A stretch of 64,000 nucleotides of DNA, taken from Pseudomonas sp. C1C7 (GTDB taxonomy: Bacteria; Pseudomonadota; Gammaproteobacteria; Pseudomonadales; Pseudomonadaceae). The position numbers were made by a program, and so were the translations under genes. The stretch lies in the NCBI RefSeq assembly GCF_013359595.1, contig NZ_JABFMP010000017.1:23500-87499 (forward strand), given 5' to 3'. Positions 1 through 8,350 of the stretch are shown here, one piece after another (positions within the stretch are counted from its first letter, which is position 1; each line of letters opens with the position of its first letter). The notes under the pieces were generated by a model. That model searched no databases, was not told where the DNA came from, and was given only the letters and a program-made list of their open reading frames with translations.

Positions 1-1656
1 AAAATGTTCCTGGCCGACCGCTTCATCAAGGGCACCTGCCCGAAATGCGGCACCGAGGACCAGTACGGCGACAACTGCGAGAAATGCGGTGCCACCTACG
101 CGCCGACCGACCTGAAAGATCCGAAATCGGCGATTTCCGGCGCGACTCCGGTGCTCAAGGATTCCCAGCACTTCTTCTTCAAGCTGCCGGACTTCCAGGA
201 AATGCTGCAGACCTGGACCCGCAGCGGCACCCTGCAGGACGCCGTCGCCAACAAGATCGCCGAATGGCTCGACGCCGGCCTGCAACAGTGGGACATCTCC
301 CGCGATGCGCCGTACTTCGGCTTCGAAATTCCCGATGAGCCGGGCAAGTACTTCTACGTCTGGCTGGACGCGCCGATCGGCTACATGGCCAGCTTCAAGA
401 ACCTGTGCAACCGTACGCCGGAGCTGGACTTCGACGCGTTCTGGGGCAAGGACTCCACCGCCGAGCTGTACCACTTCATCGGCAAGGACATCGTCAACTT
501 CCACGCCCTGTTCTGGCCAGCCATGCTCGAAGGCGCGGGCTACCGCAAGCCGACCGGCATCAACGTACACGGCTACCTGACCGTCAACGGTCAGAAAATG
601 TCCAAGTCCCGCGGCACCTTCATCAAGGCCCGCACTTACCTGGACCACCTGTCGCCGGAGTACCTGCGCTACTACTACGCCTCCAAGCTGAGCCGTGGCG
701 TCGACGACCTGGATCTGAACCTCGAAGACTTCGTGCAGAAGGTCAACTCCGACCTGGTCGGCAAGGTCGTCAACATCGCCAGCCGTTGCGCCGGTTTCAT
801 CCACAAAGGCAATGCCGGCGTGATGGTCGACACCAACGCCGCGCCGGAACTGACCGATGCCTTCCTGGCCGCAGCGCCCGGCATCGCCGACGCCTATGAA
901 GCCCGCGACTTCGCCCGTGCCATGCGCGAAATCATGGCCCTGGCCGACCGCGCCAACGCCTGGATCGCCGACAAGGCGCCGTGGTCGTTGAACAAGCAGG
1001 AAGGCAAGCAGGCTGAAGTCCAGGCCATCTGCGCCACCGGCGTCAACCTGTTCCGCCAGCTGGTGATCTTCCTCAAGCCGGTGCTGCCGCTGCTGGCCGC
1101 CGATGCCGAGGCGTTCCTGAACGTCGCGCCGCTGACCTGGAACGATCACACCACCCTGTTGGCCAACCACCAGCTGAACGAGTTCAAGGCGCTGATGACC
1201 CGGATCGACCCGGCCAAGGTTCAAGCCATGACCGACGCTTCGAAAGAAGACCTGGCCGCCAGCCAGACCGACACCGGCGCCGCCCAGCCTGCCGGCAACG
1301 GCGAACTGGCCAAGGATCCGCTGTCGCCGGAAATCGACTTCGACACCTTTGCCGCGGTCGACCTGCGCGTCGCCCTGATCGTCAAGGCCGAAGCCGTGGA
1401 GGGCGCCGACAAGCTGCTGCGTCTGACTCTGGATATCGGCGACGAACAACGCAACGTGTTCTCCGGCATCAAGAGCGCTTACCCGGATCCGTCCAAGCTC
1501 GACGGTCGCCTGACCATGATGATCGCCAACCTCAAGCCACGGAAAATGAAGTTCGGTATTTCCGAAGGCATGGTGATGGCTGCCGGCCCCGGCGGTGAAG
1601 AGATCTACCTGCTGAGCCCTGACAGCGGCGCCAAGCCTGGTCAGCGGATCAAGTAA
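1..1656 (+). CDS. metG: Methionyl-tRNA synthetase, C-terminal part (5' end outside window)
   Basis: Charges tRNA-Met with methionine in the cytoplasm. The reading frame is open from base 1, so the gene starts upstream; about 130 residues including the HIGH motif are missing compared with the usual ~680. Visible are the zinc knuckle with Cys pairs (C12, C15, C25, C28 counted from the Met at base 4), the KMSKS loop (residues 198-202), the anticodon-binding helical domain, and a C-terminal OB-fold tRNA-binding domain (about residues 440-550) of the long dimeric bacterial form. It ends with TAA and is followed by a strong hairpin. Truncation is a window effect, not a mutation. Confidence 0.97.
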   Translation, partial: KMFLADRFIKGTCPKCGTEDQYGDNCEKCGATYAPTDLKDPKSAISGATPVLKDSQHFFFKLPDFQEMLQTWTRSGTLQDAVANKIAEWLDAGLQQWDISRDAPYFGFEIPDEPGKYFYVWLDAPIGYMASFKNLCNRTPELDFDAFWGKDSTAELYHFIGKDIVNFHALFWPAMLEGAGYRKPTGINVHGYLTVNGQKMSKSRGTFIKARTYLDHLSPEYLRYYYASKLSRGVDDLDLNLEDFVQKVNSDLVGKVVNIASRCAGFIHKGNAGVMVDTNAAPELTDAFLAAAPGIADAYEARDFARAMREIMALADRANAWIADKAPWSLNKQEGKQAEVQAICATGVNLFRQLVIFLKPVLPLLAADAEAFLNVAPLTWNDHTTLLANHQLNEFKALMTRIDPAKVQAMTDASKEDLAASQTDTGAAQPAGNGELAKDPLSPEIDFDTFAAVDLRVALIVKAEAVEGADKLLRLTLDIGDEQRNVFSGIKSAYPDPSKLDGRLTMMIANLKPRKMKFGISEGMVMAAGPGGEEIYLLSPDSGAKPGQRIK

Positions 1657-1673
1657 GATCCGGCGGCAAACCG

Positions 1674-1709
1674 ATCCCACAGTCGTGCCCGGCGCGACTG
1701 TGGGATTTT
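1674..1709 (+). terminator. Rho-independent terminator of metG
   Basis: A perfect 12-bp stem (ATCCCACAGTCG at 1674-1685 with its complement at 1695-1706), a 9-base loop and a short T run follow the metG stop by 18 bases. Confidence 0.8.
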
Positions 1710-1797
1710 CATGTCCGGGCACCCTCCGCCCTGGTCGGAAAATGCCTAAGCTTTTCAGAGCGCCGCTTTAAAAAGCCCCCTTCCCGTCGGCACGAAC

Positions 1798-2367
1798 ATG
1801 ACCGAAGCACTGCTCACGCTTATCAGCACCGCCCTGATCAACAACCTCGTGTTGCACTGGCCACTGGGCGTCGATCCGCTGCTGGCCAGCCAGCGCCGGC
1901 CAGTGCAGGCGCTGGGTGTTGCGACGACCTGCCTGATGTTGATCGTCGGCGTGCTGGGTTACGCGCTCTGGCATTGGCTGCTGATGCCGCTGCAAGTCAC
2001 GGCGCTGAGCCTGTTTGTCCTGCTACCCCTGAGTGTGCTGCTGATCAACCCTGTGCTGACCGGGCTGTCACGGGTGTTTCCAGCGCTGTCGTTCGAAGGT
2101 CTCTGGCCGCTGTTGCTGGGCAACGCCGGTGTGCTTGGCGTGGCGCTGTTCAATGTGCGCAACGACCAGGGACTACTGAGCGCCACGGCCCTGAGCCTGG
2201 GTGCCGGACTGGGTTTCTGGCTGGCGTTGAGCCTGTTCAACGACATGCGCCAGCGCACCCTCGATAATGATGTTCCCCTGCCCTTTCGCGGCCTGCCGAT
2301 TGACCTGATCGGTGCCGGACTGATTGCAGTGGCTTTTCTCGGATTCAGCGGACTGATCAAAACATGA
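1798..2367 (+). CDS. rsxA: Rnf/Rsx electron transport complex subunit A, intramembrane cysteines replaced
   Basis: Integral membrane subunit of the Rnf (Rsx) redox complex; six hydrophobic segments and the family C-terminal block (PFRG...[12 protein letters not shown]) are present and the length (189 aa) is normal. In RnfA and its NqrE relatives two conserved Cys bind an iron-sulfur centre inside the membrane. Here the first, in the GLCP motif of E. coli RsxA, is Asp (GVDP, D26), and the second, in the TNCAVLG motif, is Ala (GNAGVLG, A110). Both replacements read unambiguously in the DNA. First gene of an rsxABDGE-nth operon, overlapping rsxB by ATGA. Family assignment is firm; electron transfer by the usual route is doubtful. 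Confidence 0.92.
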   Translation: MTEALLTLISTALINNLVLHWPLGVDPLLASQRRPVQALGVATTCLMLIVGVLGYALWHWLLMPLQVTALSLFVLLPLSVLLINPVLTGLSRVFPALSFEGLWPLLLGNAGVLGVALFNVRNDQGLLSATALSLGAGLGFWLALSLFNDMRQRTLDNDVPLPFRGLPIDLIGAGLIAVAFLGFSGLIKT

Positions 2368-3380
2368 GTCTGATTCAACGCATCGACGCACTGTTGCCGC
2401 AGACCCAATGCGGCAAGTGCGGTCATCCCGGATGCAAGCCCTACGCAGAAGGCATCGCCAGCGGCGAGCCGATCAACAAATGCCCGCCGGGCGGCAACGA
2501 AACCATCGCAGCCCTTGCCGAACTGCTGAACGTGCCGGTGCTGGAGCTGGATGTCAGCCGGGGTTCGGCTCCGGCGCAGCTTGCCTATATCCGCGAGGCG
2601 GAATGCATCGGCTGCACCAAATGCATCCAGGCCTGCCCGGTGGATGCCATCGTCGGCGCGGCCAAGCTGATGCACACGGTGATCATCGATGAATGCACCG
2701 GCTGCGACCTGTGCGTGGCGCCCTGCCCCGTGGATTGCATCGAAATGCGCCCGTTGCCGACGGCCACGGTGGTGCCGGTGGTCGGCGGCCTGGCGTTCAG
2801 TCTCGAAGAGCAGCGTGCCCGCGCAGCCAAGCGCAATCACGCACGACGCCGTTTCGAACAGCGCAATGCCCGCCTGCAACGCGAAGAACAACAGAAAGCC
2901 GCCGAACGTCAGGCCCGGGCGCAACAGGCGGCCCAGCCTGCCGTGACCAGCCTCGATCCGGTGCAGGCCGCCCTTGAACGCGTACGCGCGCAGAAGGCCG
3001 CCAATGCCGATGCGGCGCTGAAGAAAGCCAGGATCGATGTAGCGATGAGCCGGGCGCAACTGACCAAATCCCTCAAGGCCTTCGGTCATCCGCCGACGTT
3101 CGAACAGCAGTCGCAGTTGATCGTCCTGCAACAGCAATTCGAGGCGGCCGAGCAGGCCCTGGCGCAACTGGAAAGCGTCGCGCCACCGGCCCCGACTCCG
3201 GCGCCTGCAACCGCCCCTGCGAAGAATGCCGATTTGAATCGGGCGAAGATCCAGCTGGCCATGCGCCGCGCCGAGCTGAAAAAAGCCCAGGCCGCCCAGG
3301 CACCCGCCGAGCAGATCCAAGCCCTGGAGCGCGCACTCGGCGAAGCCGAGCGTCAGGTGGACAACTATGCCACCCCTTGA
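2364..3380 (+). CDS. rsxB: Rnf/Rsx complex ferredoxin subunit B with long helical C-terminal tail
   Basis: Iron-sulfur subunit of the Rnf complex. The N-terminal four-Cys [4Fe-4S] motif (C16, C19, C24, C40) and two ferredoxin CxxCxxCxxxC motifs (C81-C91 and C111-C121) are intact. Two oddities: the N-terminal membrane helix seen in E. coli RsxB is missing, the protein starting directly at the cluster domain; and residues ~145-338 form an Ala/Gln/Arg/Glu-rich tail with helical repeats ([30 protein letters not shown]). Such repeats are typical of the C-terminus of RnfC, which this operon lacks. It overlaps rsxA by 4 nt and rsxD by 14 nt, leaving no room for rnfC. Confidence 0.9.
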   Translation: MSLIQRIDALLPQTQCGKCGHPGCKPYAEGIASGEPINKCPPGGNETIAALAELLNVPVLELDVSRGSAPAQLAYIREAECIGCTKCIQACPVDAIVGAAKLMHTVIIDECTGCDLCVAPCPVDCIEMRPLPTATVVPVVGGLAFSLEEQRARAAKRNHARRRFEQRNARLQREEQQKAAERQARAQQAAQPAVTSLDPVQAALERVRAQKAANADAALKKARIDVAMSRAQLTKSLKAFGHPPTFEQQSQLIVLQQQFEAAEQALAQLESVAPPAPTPAPATAPAKNADLNRAKIQLAMRRAELKKAQAAQAPAEQIQALERALGEAERQVDNYATP

Positions 3381-4353
3381 GTCGGTCGACACCCGCCTGC
3401 AACAGGCCATGAAACTGGTGCTCCTGGCGACGCTGCCGGGGATGCTGGCGATGTTCTGGGTGTTTGGCTGGGGTGTGCTGATCAATCTGCTGCTGGCCGC
3501 CAGCGGCGCGTTGGCTGCTGAAGCCGCGGTGCTGTACCTGCGCAAGCGCGCGCTCAAACCGACCTTGAGCGATGGAAGCGCCTTGGTCAGCGCAACCCTC
3601 TTGGCTCTGGCTTTGCCGCCCTACTGCCCCTGGTGGCTGACCGTCAGCGCCGCCGCCCTTGCCATGCTGTTCGGCAAGCACCTGTACGGCGGTGTCGGCA
3701 GTAATCCCTTCAACCCGGCGATGCTCGGTTTCGCCCTGGTCATGGTGTGCTTTCCACAACCGATGACCCAATGGCCGGCAGCCCATGGCATGGATCTGTG
3801 GGGCGGGTTGCAGCAGGTCTTCGGTTTCGGCAATCAGCCGGACGCCTGGGTCCGGGCCACGGCGCTGGACAGCCTGCGCATCAACAAAAGCCTGACCATG
3901 GATGAACTGTTCGCGAGCAATTTGGCGTTCGGTCACTTCGGCGGTCGCGGCGTGGAATGGGTCAATCTGGCGTTTCTCGCCGGTGGCGCCTTCCTGCTGC
4001 AACGTCGGGTGTTCAGCTGGCACGCGCCCGTCGGCATGCTCGCCAGCCTGTTCATCATCAGCCTGTTGTGCTGGAACGGCTCCGGTTCGGATTCCAATGG
4101 CTCGCCGCTGTTTCATCTGCTCACCGGCGCCAGCATGCTGGGCGCGTTTTTTATCATCACGGAACCGGTGTCCGGCGCCAGAAGCCCGGGTGCGAAATTA
4201 CTGTTCGGGATCGGCGTCGGGCTGCTGACCTATGTGATTCGCACTTGGGGCGGTTACCCTGATGGCGTGGCCTTCGCCGTGCTGCTGATGAACCTGTGTG
4301 TGCCAATGCTGGAGCGTTTCGCTGCCGCCCGACAGGAGCGAACCGCACCATGA
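3367..4353 (+). CDS. rsxD: Rnf/Rsx complex subunit D (covalent FMN, membrane)
   Basis: Polytopic membrane subunit of NqrB/RnfD type. Strongly hydrophobic segments throughout and the family block [20 protein letters not shown] (residues 102-121) are present. The Thr that carries phosphodiester-linked FMN in RnfD/NqrB appears conserved as T165 in RATALDSL (E. coli-type context xATPLxT). The C-terminal motif [17 protein letters not shown] is typical. 328 aa is slightly short of E. coli RsxD (352). It starts inside the 3' end of rsxB, a tight coupling that argues against recent assembly error, and overlaps rsxG by ATGA. Confidence 0.92.
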   Translation: MPPLESVDTRLQQAMKLVLLATLPGMLAMFWVFGWGVLINLLLAASGALAAEAAVLYLRKRALKPTLSDGSALVSATLLALALPPYCPWWLTVSAAALAMLFGKHLYGGVGSNPFNPAMLGFALVMVCFPQPMTQWPAAHGMDLWGGLQQVFGFGNQPDAWVRATALDSLRINKSLTMDELFASNLAFGHFGGRGVEWVNLAFLAGGAFLLQRRVFSWHAPVGMLASLFIISLLCWNGSGSDSNGSPLFHLLTGASMLGAFFIITEPVSGARSPGAKLLFGIGVGLLTYVIRTWGGYPDGVAFAVLLMNLCVPMLERFAAARQERTAP

Positions 4354-4961
4354 GCCGCGCATCGAGCATTGTCATTGTCGGTTTGCTGGCCGCCGTCGGG
4401 ATTGGCCTGACCTGGTTCGTGCAGCACAGCAGCCTGCCGCGCATCGAAGCCGAGCAGCGCCTGATCGACAGCCGCAACCTGCTGGATGTACTGCCGCCGG
4501 ACAGCTACGACAATCAGCCACTGGAACAACCGCTCGCCCTGGAAAAACCCACGCTGGCCAACAGCACACTGCTGGCGGGTTACCGGGCAACCAGAGCCGG
4601 ACAACCCTATGCGGTTCTGCTGCGAAGCCAGACCTTGGGATACGAAGGCAGCATCGAGTTGCTGATAGCCATTGACCTCAATGGCCGGCTGATCGGTGTG
4701 AAAACCCTAAAGCAGGCGGAAACGCCGGGCCTGGGGGCTCGTATCGCCGAATGGCCCAACACCTGGCTCGGGCTGTTTTCCGGAAAATCCCTCAACGACC
4801 CAGGCGACAACGGCTGGGCCCTGAAGAAAGATCAGGGACAGTTCGACCAGATCGCCGGGGCGACCATCACGTCGAGAGCGGTGATCAACGCCACCCACGA
4901 TGCCCTGCGCTACTTTGATGAACACCGGCAACCACTGCTCGGGAGTTCCGACCATGAGTAA
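4350..4961 (+). CDS. rsxG: Rnf/Rsx complex subunit G (covalent FMN, periplasmic domain)
   Basis: One N-terminal membrane helix (residues ~7-24) anchors a periplasmic FMN-binding domain. The flavinylation motif GATITS is at residues 170-175, with T174 the expected FMN-bearing residue. The start at 4350 was chosen over an upstream in-frame ATG at 4296 because it forms the ATGA overlap with rsxD, has an upstream GGAG-like site and places the hydrophobic anchor at the N-terminus; the protein is then 203 aa, the normal size. With RsxD this means both FMN sites of the complex are kept although rnfC is missing. Confidence 0.93.
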   Translation: MSRASSIVIVGLLAAVGIGLTWFVQHSSLPRIEAEQRLIDSRNLLDVLPPDSYDNQPLEQPLALEKPTLANSTLLAGYRATRAGQPYAVLLRSQTLGYEGSIELLIAIDLNGRLIGVKTLKQAETPGLGARIAEWPNTWLGLFSGKSLNDPGDNGWALKKDQGQFDQIAGATITSRAVINATHDALRYFDEHRQPLLGSSDHE

Positions 4962-5472
4962 ATCGCCGCTGCTGCAGAACTCGTTGATGCTCGCACCCCT
5001 GATCGGTGCCACCGGCTCAGTCACGACCGCTCTGGGCCTGTGGCTGATGTTCATCGTGGTGATCGCGGTGTTCGGCCTGGTAATGAACGCCTTGCGACCG
5101 CGTCTGCTGACGTCGATGCAATGGCTGGCCAGCGTGATTCTTGCCGCAACCCTGACCAGTTGCGCGCAACTTGCCGTGCAACTCTGGTCGTTGCAGTGGT
5201 ATCAGCAGATGGGGATTTATTCGGCGTTGATCGCCTTGCAATGTGTGGTGCTGGAGTACACGGGATTCTTCCAGAGCCCCCGGCGCAGTCGCTTGAACCT
5301 GTGCGCGGCGTTCGGCGCCTTGATGCTGGGTCTGGGATTACTGCGCGTACTGCTCGGCAACGACACACTGGGTGGCCTGCGCCTGGCCACACTGGCGCCC
5401 GGCGGATTCATTCTGCTGGGATTGCTCATCGCCGCGTGGCAGGCCTGGCGCCGCCCGACACCTGAACAATGA
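4954..5472 (+). CDS. rsxE: Rnf/Rsx complex subunit E, shortened, one intramembrane cysteine lost
   Basis: Membrane subunit of NqrD/RnfE type, paralogous to RsxA. At 172 aa it is well short of E. coli RsxE (231 aa): the N-terminal leader and a periplasmic loop (after GND/GNGTL) are reduced. The first conserved Cys (GLCPLLA in E. coli) is replaced by Ala (LMLAPLIG, A14), whereas the second is retained (ALQC, C97). The start at 4954 overlaps rsxG by 8 nt; an upstream ATG at 4900 lies inside rsxG and would add residues with no family match. nth follows after 25 nt. Confidence 0.88.
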   Translation: MSKSPLLQNSLMLAPLIGATGSVTTALGLWLMFIVVIAVFGLVMNALRPRLLTSMQWLASVILAATLTSCAQLAVQLWSLQWYQQMGIYSALIALQCVVLEYTGFFQSPRRSRLNLCAAFGALMLGLGLLRVLLGNDTLGGLRLATLAPGGFILLGLLIAAWQAWRRPTPEQ

Positions 5473-5497
5473 TCGCTTTCGAGGAAACGCACTGCCC

Positions 5498-6136
5498 ATG
5501 AATGCCGCAAAACGTCTGGAAATATTCCGCAGGCTTCACGAAGACAATCCGGAACCGAAGACCGAACTGGCTTACTCATCGCCTTTCGAGTTGCTGATCG
5601 CGGTGATCCTGTCGGCGCAATCGACCGACGTCGGCGTCAACAAGGCCACGGCAAAACTGTTCCCGGTCGCCAACACGCCCGCTGCGATGCACGCCCTGGG
5701 GGTTGAAGGGTTGTCGGAATACATCAAGACCATCGGCCTGTTCAACAGCAAGGCGAAAAACGTGATCGAGACCTGCCGCCTGCTGGTTGAACGTCACGCC
5801 GGCGAAGTGCCGCAAACCCGCGAAGAGCTGGAGGCCCTGCCCGGTGTTGGCCGCAAGACAGCCAACGTGGTGCTCAATACCGCATTCCGTCAGCTGACGA
5901 TGGCTGTCGATACCCATATATTCCGGGTCAGCAACCGCACCGGCATTGCGCCAGGCAAGAATGTGGTGGAGGTCGAGAAGAGACTGATGAAGTTCGTGCC
6001 CAAGGAGTACCTGCTCGACTCCCATCACTGGCTGATCCTTCACGGACGTTATGTATGCCTGGCCCGCAAGCCTCGCTGCGGCAGTTGCCGAATCGAAGAC
6101 TTGTGCGAATACAAGCACAAGACCTCCGACGATTGA
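5498..6136 (+). CDS. nth: Endonuclease III (DNA glycosylase/AP lyase)
   Basis: Base-excision repair enzyme removing oxidised pyrimidines. The helix-hairpin-helix LPGVGRKTANVV with the catalytic Lys, the catalytic Asp in VDTHIFRVSNR, and the C-terminal [4Fe-4S] loop C-x6-C-x2-C-x5-C (CLARKPRCGSCRIEDLC) are all present. 212 aa, normal length. The start at 5498 follows a GAGGAAA ribosome-binding site. Last gene of the rsx operon, the usual Pseudomonas arrangement, linking an oxidative-damage repair enzyme to a complex that in E. coli keeps SoxR reduced. Confidence 0.97.
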   Translation: MNAAKRLEIFRRLHEDNPEPKTELAYSSPFELLIAVILSAQSTDVGVNKATAKLFPVANTPAAMHALGVEGLSEYIKTIGLFNSKAKNVIETCRLLVERHAGEVPQTREELEALPGVGRKTANVVLNTAFRQLTMAVDTHIFRVSNRTGIAPGKNVVEVEKRLMKFVPKEYLLDSHHWLILHGRYVCLARKPRCGSCRIEDLCEYKHKTSDD

Positions 6137-6156
6137 GCCGCTATTAAAATTATTGA

Positions 6157-6205
6157 TATATCGATTGAAAAAATCTTTTTTACCCGCCGGGCGATTATCG
6201 ATATA
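6157..6205. promoter_or_regulatory. AT-rich inverted repeat upstream of the PA3496-family gene
   Basis: TATATCGAT (6157-6165) and ATCGATATA (6197-6205) form a perfect 9-bp inverted repeat 38 bp before the next start codon, in an otherwise AT-rich stretch with a TTGAAA hexamer at 6165-6170. It could be an operator or promoter element. No known regulator is recognised. Confidence 0.35.
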
Positions 6206-6242
6206 AGGAGCGCCAAAGGCCTTCTTAGCCTGAGGTAACTAA

Positions 6243-6422
6243 ATGAGCACTGGCAAAGAGCAATTGGACGTAGATGACGAGTTCACTGCCGTTGAAGCAG
6301 ATGAAGCCGAACCGGTTGTCGAAGTAGCGAAAACCAACCTGAGCAAACGCCGTACCATCGACAATCTACTGGAGGAGCGCCGACTGCAAAAGCAATTGGC
6401 CGATTACGATTTTGACTTATGA
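6243..6422 (+). CDS. PA3496-family small acidic protein
   Basis: A 59-aa protein, very acidic in its N-terminal half (DVDDEF...EADEAEPVVE) and basic in the middle (LSKRRTIDNLLEERRLQKQL), ending DYDFDL. Sequence and position just after nth match the PA3496 family, which is annotated in pseudomonads as a putative envelope-integrity protein; the molecular role is unknown. No signal peptide or membrane segment is seen. A perfect terminator follows 7 nt after the stop, so it forms its own short unit or the tail of the operon. Confidence 0.8.
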   Translation: MSTGKEQLDVDDEFTAVEADEAEPVVEVAKTNLSKRRTIDNLLEERRLQKQLADYDFDL

Positions 6423-6428
6423 CACCTG

Positions 6429-6454
6429 AAAGCCTCCGAAACGGAGGCTTTTTT
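6429..6454 (+). terminator. Rho-independent terminator
   Basis: A 9-bp stem, AAGCCTCCG / CGGAGGCTT, with a 3-base loop, followed by a T run, directly after the PA3496-family gene. Confidence 0.9.
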
Positions 6455-6512
6455 CATTGCGCCGTACTGTGATAATTGCGCGCTCATTTCAACCGTCTCT
6501 CCCGGGATAAAG

Positions 6513-7139
6513 TCACACTATTCCATTGCGTTGAGCCAGTTCGATCAAGTCGACCAGTGAGCGCGCATTGAGTTTCAATAACAGGCGCGTCTTGTAAGTG
6601 CTGACGGTCTTGTTGCTCAGAAACATGCCATCGGCAATTTCCTTGTTGGTCTTGCCCCTGGCCAACTGTTGCAACACCATCATTTCCCGCCCCGACAGGC
6701 GATCCACCATTTCCGCTTCACTGGCGTTACCCAGGCTTGCCCGCACGGTATGCAAGGCCTGATTGGGGAAATAGCTGTAACCGGACAATACCGCCTTTAT
6801 TGCACTGAGTAGTTCGGTCAGGTCCTGCTGCTTGCAGACGTATCCGGCAGCTCCCGATTGCATGCAGCGCATGGAAAAGTGCCCGGGGGACTGGGAGGTC
6901 AATATCAGCACTTTGATCGGCATGCCTGCCGTTGTCAGTCGCGCGATAACTTCCAGACCGTCCAGCTTGGGTATCCCGATATCCAGAATGACAATATCCG
7001 GCATAAATTCCCGTGCCAGTTGCAATCCATCCACGCCGTTATCGGTTTCTGCGACAACTTCGTAGCCATGGCGCTCCATCAGCATACGTACCGCAAGACG
7101 AATGACGGGATGATCATCCACGATCAGCACTTTATTCAT
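6513..7139 (-). CDS. BvgA-like LuxR/NarL-family response regulator (orphan)
   Basis: DNA-binding response regulator, 208 aa. The receiver domain has the acidic pocket D8/D9 and phosphoacceptor D53 (VILDIGIPKLDGLEVIARL); the C-terminal NarL/LuxR helix-turn-helix contains GKTNKEIADGMFLSNKTVSTYKTRLL. The sequence is strikingly close to Bordetella BvgA over its whole length and is related to EvgA and to Pseudomonas RocA1, regulators of virulence or fimbrial genes. ATG at 7139 was preferred over an in-frame TTG at 7151 because it gives the family N-terminus MNKVLIVDDHP. No sensor kinase gene is adjacent, so its partner must be elsewhere. Confidence 0.9.
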   Translation of the reverse strand: MNKVLIVDDHPVIRLAVRMLMERHGYEVVAETDNGVDGLQLAREFMPDIVILDIGIPKLDGLEVIARLTTAGMPIKVLILTSQSPGHFSMRCMQSGAAGYVCKQQDLTELLSAIKAVLSGYSYFPNQALHTVRASLGNASEAEMVDRLSGREMMVLQQLARGKTNKEIADGMFLSNKTVSTYKTRLLLKLNARSLVDLIELAQRNGIV

Positions 7140-7151
7140 GGGCAGGTCCAA

Positions 7152-7562
7152 TTTTCGCTGTTCGAATTTTTAGAGCCCGCACAATAGCCTAGTCGTTTGG
7201 CGCGTTGCATGCCGCGCCCCCCGGCGACCTGCACCGAGAGACATTCCCTACAAGATTCGCGGATTAATCCTACAAAAACCCTGCGAACCCAACGCCTTGG
7301 AAACTGTATCCATGGCCTTGGTTAGTGCGCTATCGGCCTGGATCCGAAATGAACGATCACATTCTTGAAAAACAAGTCGGCCGGAATGTTACTGACACCG
7401 ACGGCGAAAAACATTAACAGCAGAAATATCACACACCGAGTATCCGTTAGCTCTTACAGCAAAAATTCACCCATGGATAATCATTAACGACACCCCATCC
7501 TTAAACCCAATAAAAATGACCTTAAATAAAACCATTCAAACGGGCATCGACAACCATGAGTA
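7152..7562. promoter_or_regulatory. 411-bp divergent intergenic region with two 22-bp-spaced CCTACA hexamers
   Basis: Lies between the BvgA-like regulator (leftward) and an unknown membrane protein (rightward). It is noticeably more AT-rich than its surroundings towards the right end. CCTACA occurs at 7247-7252 and 7269-7274, exactly 22 bp apart. BvgA-class regulators bind heptads phased by about two helical turns, so this may be a binding site for the neighbouring regulator. No RNA gene or terminator was recognised here. Confidence 0.4.
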
Positions 7563-8207
7563 ATGAACATGAACAAGCTCAAGAAAAGAATGACCAACCC
7601 CATGACCATCATCGCGACATTCGCAACACTGTCTGAAACCTCGGCCGCCATTTCCCTGCCTTTCCTCGATAACGATGAAAGAGAGATCTACGTCTGGTTC
7701 CTGATCAGTTTTCCTTTTTATCTGCTGTTTCTTTTCTTCGTGACCCTCAACTTCAATTACCGATCGCTGTATTCACCTTCGGACTTTGAAAAGGACGAGC
7801 ACTTTCTCAAGGCCATGGACGAGGCCGAACCCTTAACCAGCCCTTCAGCAAAAGGCCCGCGCGCCGGCGAACTTCCTTGCAGCGCCCAGGCGCCACCCGG
7901 GCCAATCGAATTGCAGCACGTTCGCCTGCCCAAGCAACTCAAGGGCATGCACATCATCGATACCCGATGGATGAAAAACAGAATGGAGTTCAACGCATTA
8001 CTTGCGCGAATAAAGAAACCGCAGGAAGGAAAATCCCAGATGATCCTGTTTCTTACCGACAACGCATTGGAAAAATCACTGGGGGACAGTCTGTTCGAGT
8101 TTTCCAGGCGCAACAGCAAACGCGGTAACGCCAATTGCTGCGTCGCGTACGACTTGAATTCGAAAAGGGTGATGGTCATGGACCAGCGCCCCCTGACAAT
8201 CACTTGA
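7563..8207 (+). CDS. Hypothetical membrane protein
   Basis: Not recognised. 214 aa. Two hydrophobic segments near the N-terminus (about residues 14-33 and 43-64) are followed by a charged stretch, a Pro/Ala/Gly-rich linker (about 80-115) and a soluble C-terminal domain (about 115-214) with an alpha/beta feel (QMILFLTDNALEKSLG ... VAYDLNSKRVMVMD). This suggests a membrane-anchored cytoplasmic domain. It sits divergently from the BvgA-like regulator and convergently to argG; upstream DNA is AT-rich. It might belong to that regulator's circuit, but nothing in the protein shows a kinase or nucleotide cyclase. Confidence 0.65.
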   Translation: MNMNKLKKRMTNPMTIIATFATLSETSAAISLPFLDNDEREIYVWFLISFPFYLLFLFFVTLNFNYRSLYSPSDFEKDEHFLKAMDEAEPLTSPSAKGPRAGELPCSAQAPPGPIELQHVRLPKQLKGMHIIDTRWMKNRMEFNALLARIKKPQEGKSQMILFLTDNALEKSLGDSLFEFSRRNSKRGNANCCVAYDLNSKRVMVMDQRPLTIT

Positions 8208-8292
8208 GCACGAGGCAAGTCTTATCAGTGAGAAGCAAACCAGGAGGTATCAGGCAGATTGCCGTGCAATTGTCGTATCGCGATTCCAAGGC

Positions 8293-8331
8293 AAAAAAAG
8301 GGTGGCCCCGTCAACGACGAGGCCACCCTTT
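8293..8331 (-). terminator. Rho-independent terminator of argG
   Basis: A 10-bp stem (AAGGGTGGCC / GGCCACCCTT) with a 13-base loop and a T run when read on the minus strand, 20 bp beyond the argG stop. Confidence 0.9.
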
Positions 8332-8350
8332 CATTTACCGCTCAAGGCAC

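Noticed and set aside
1959..3557. 532-codon minus-strand frame over the rsx genes
   Set aside because: Shadow of rsxA/B/D in high-GC DNA; Arg/Gly/Leu-rich translation without recognisable domains.
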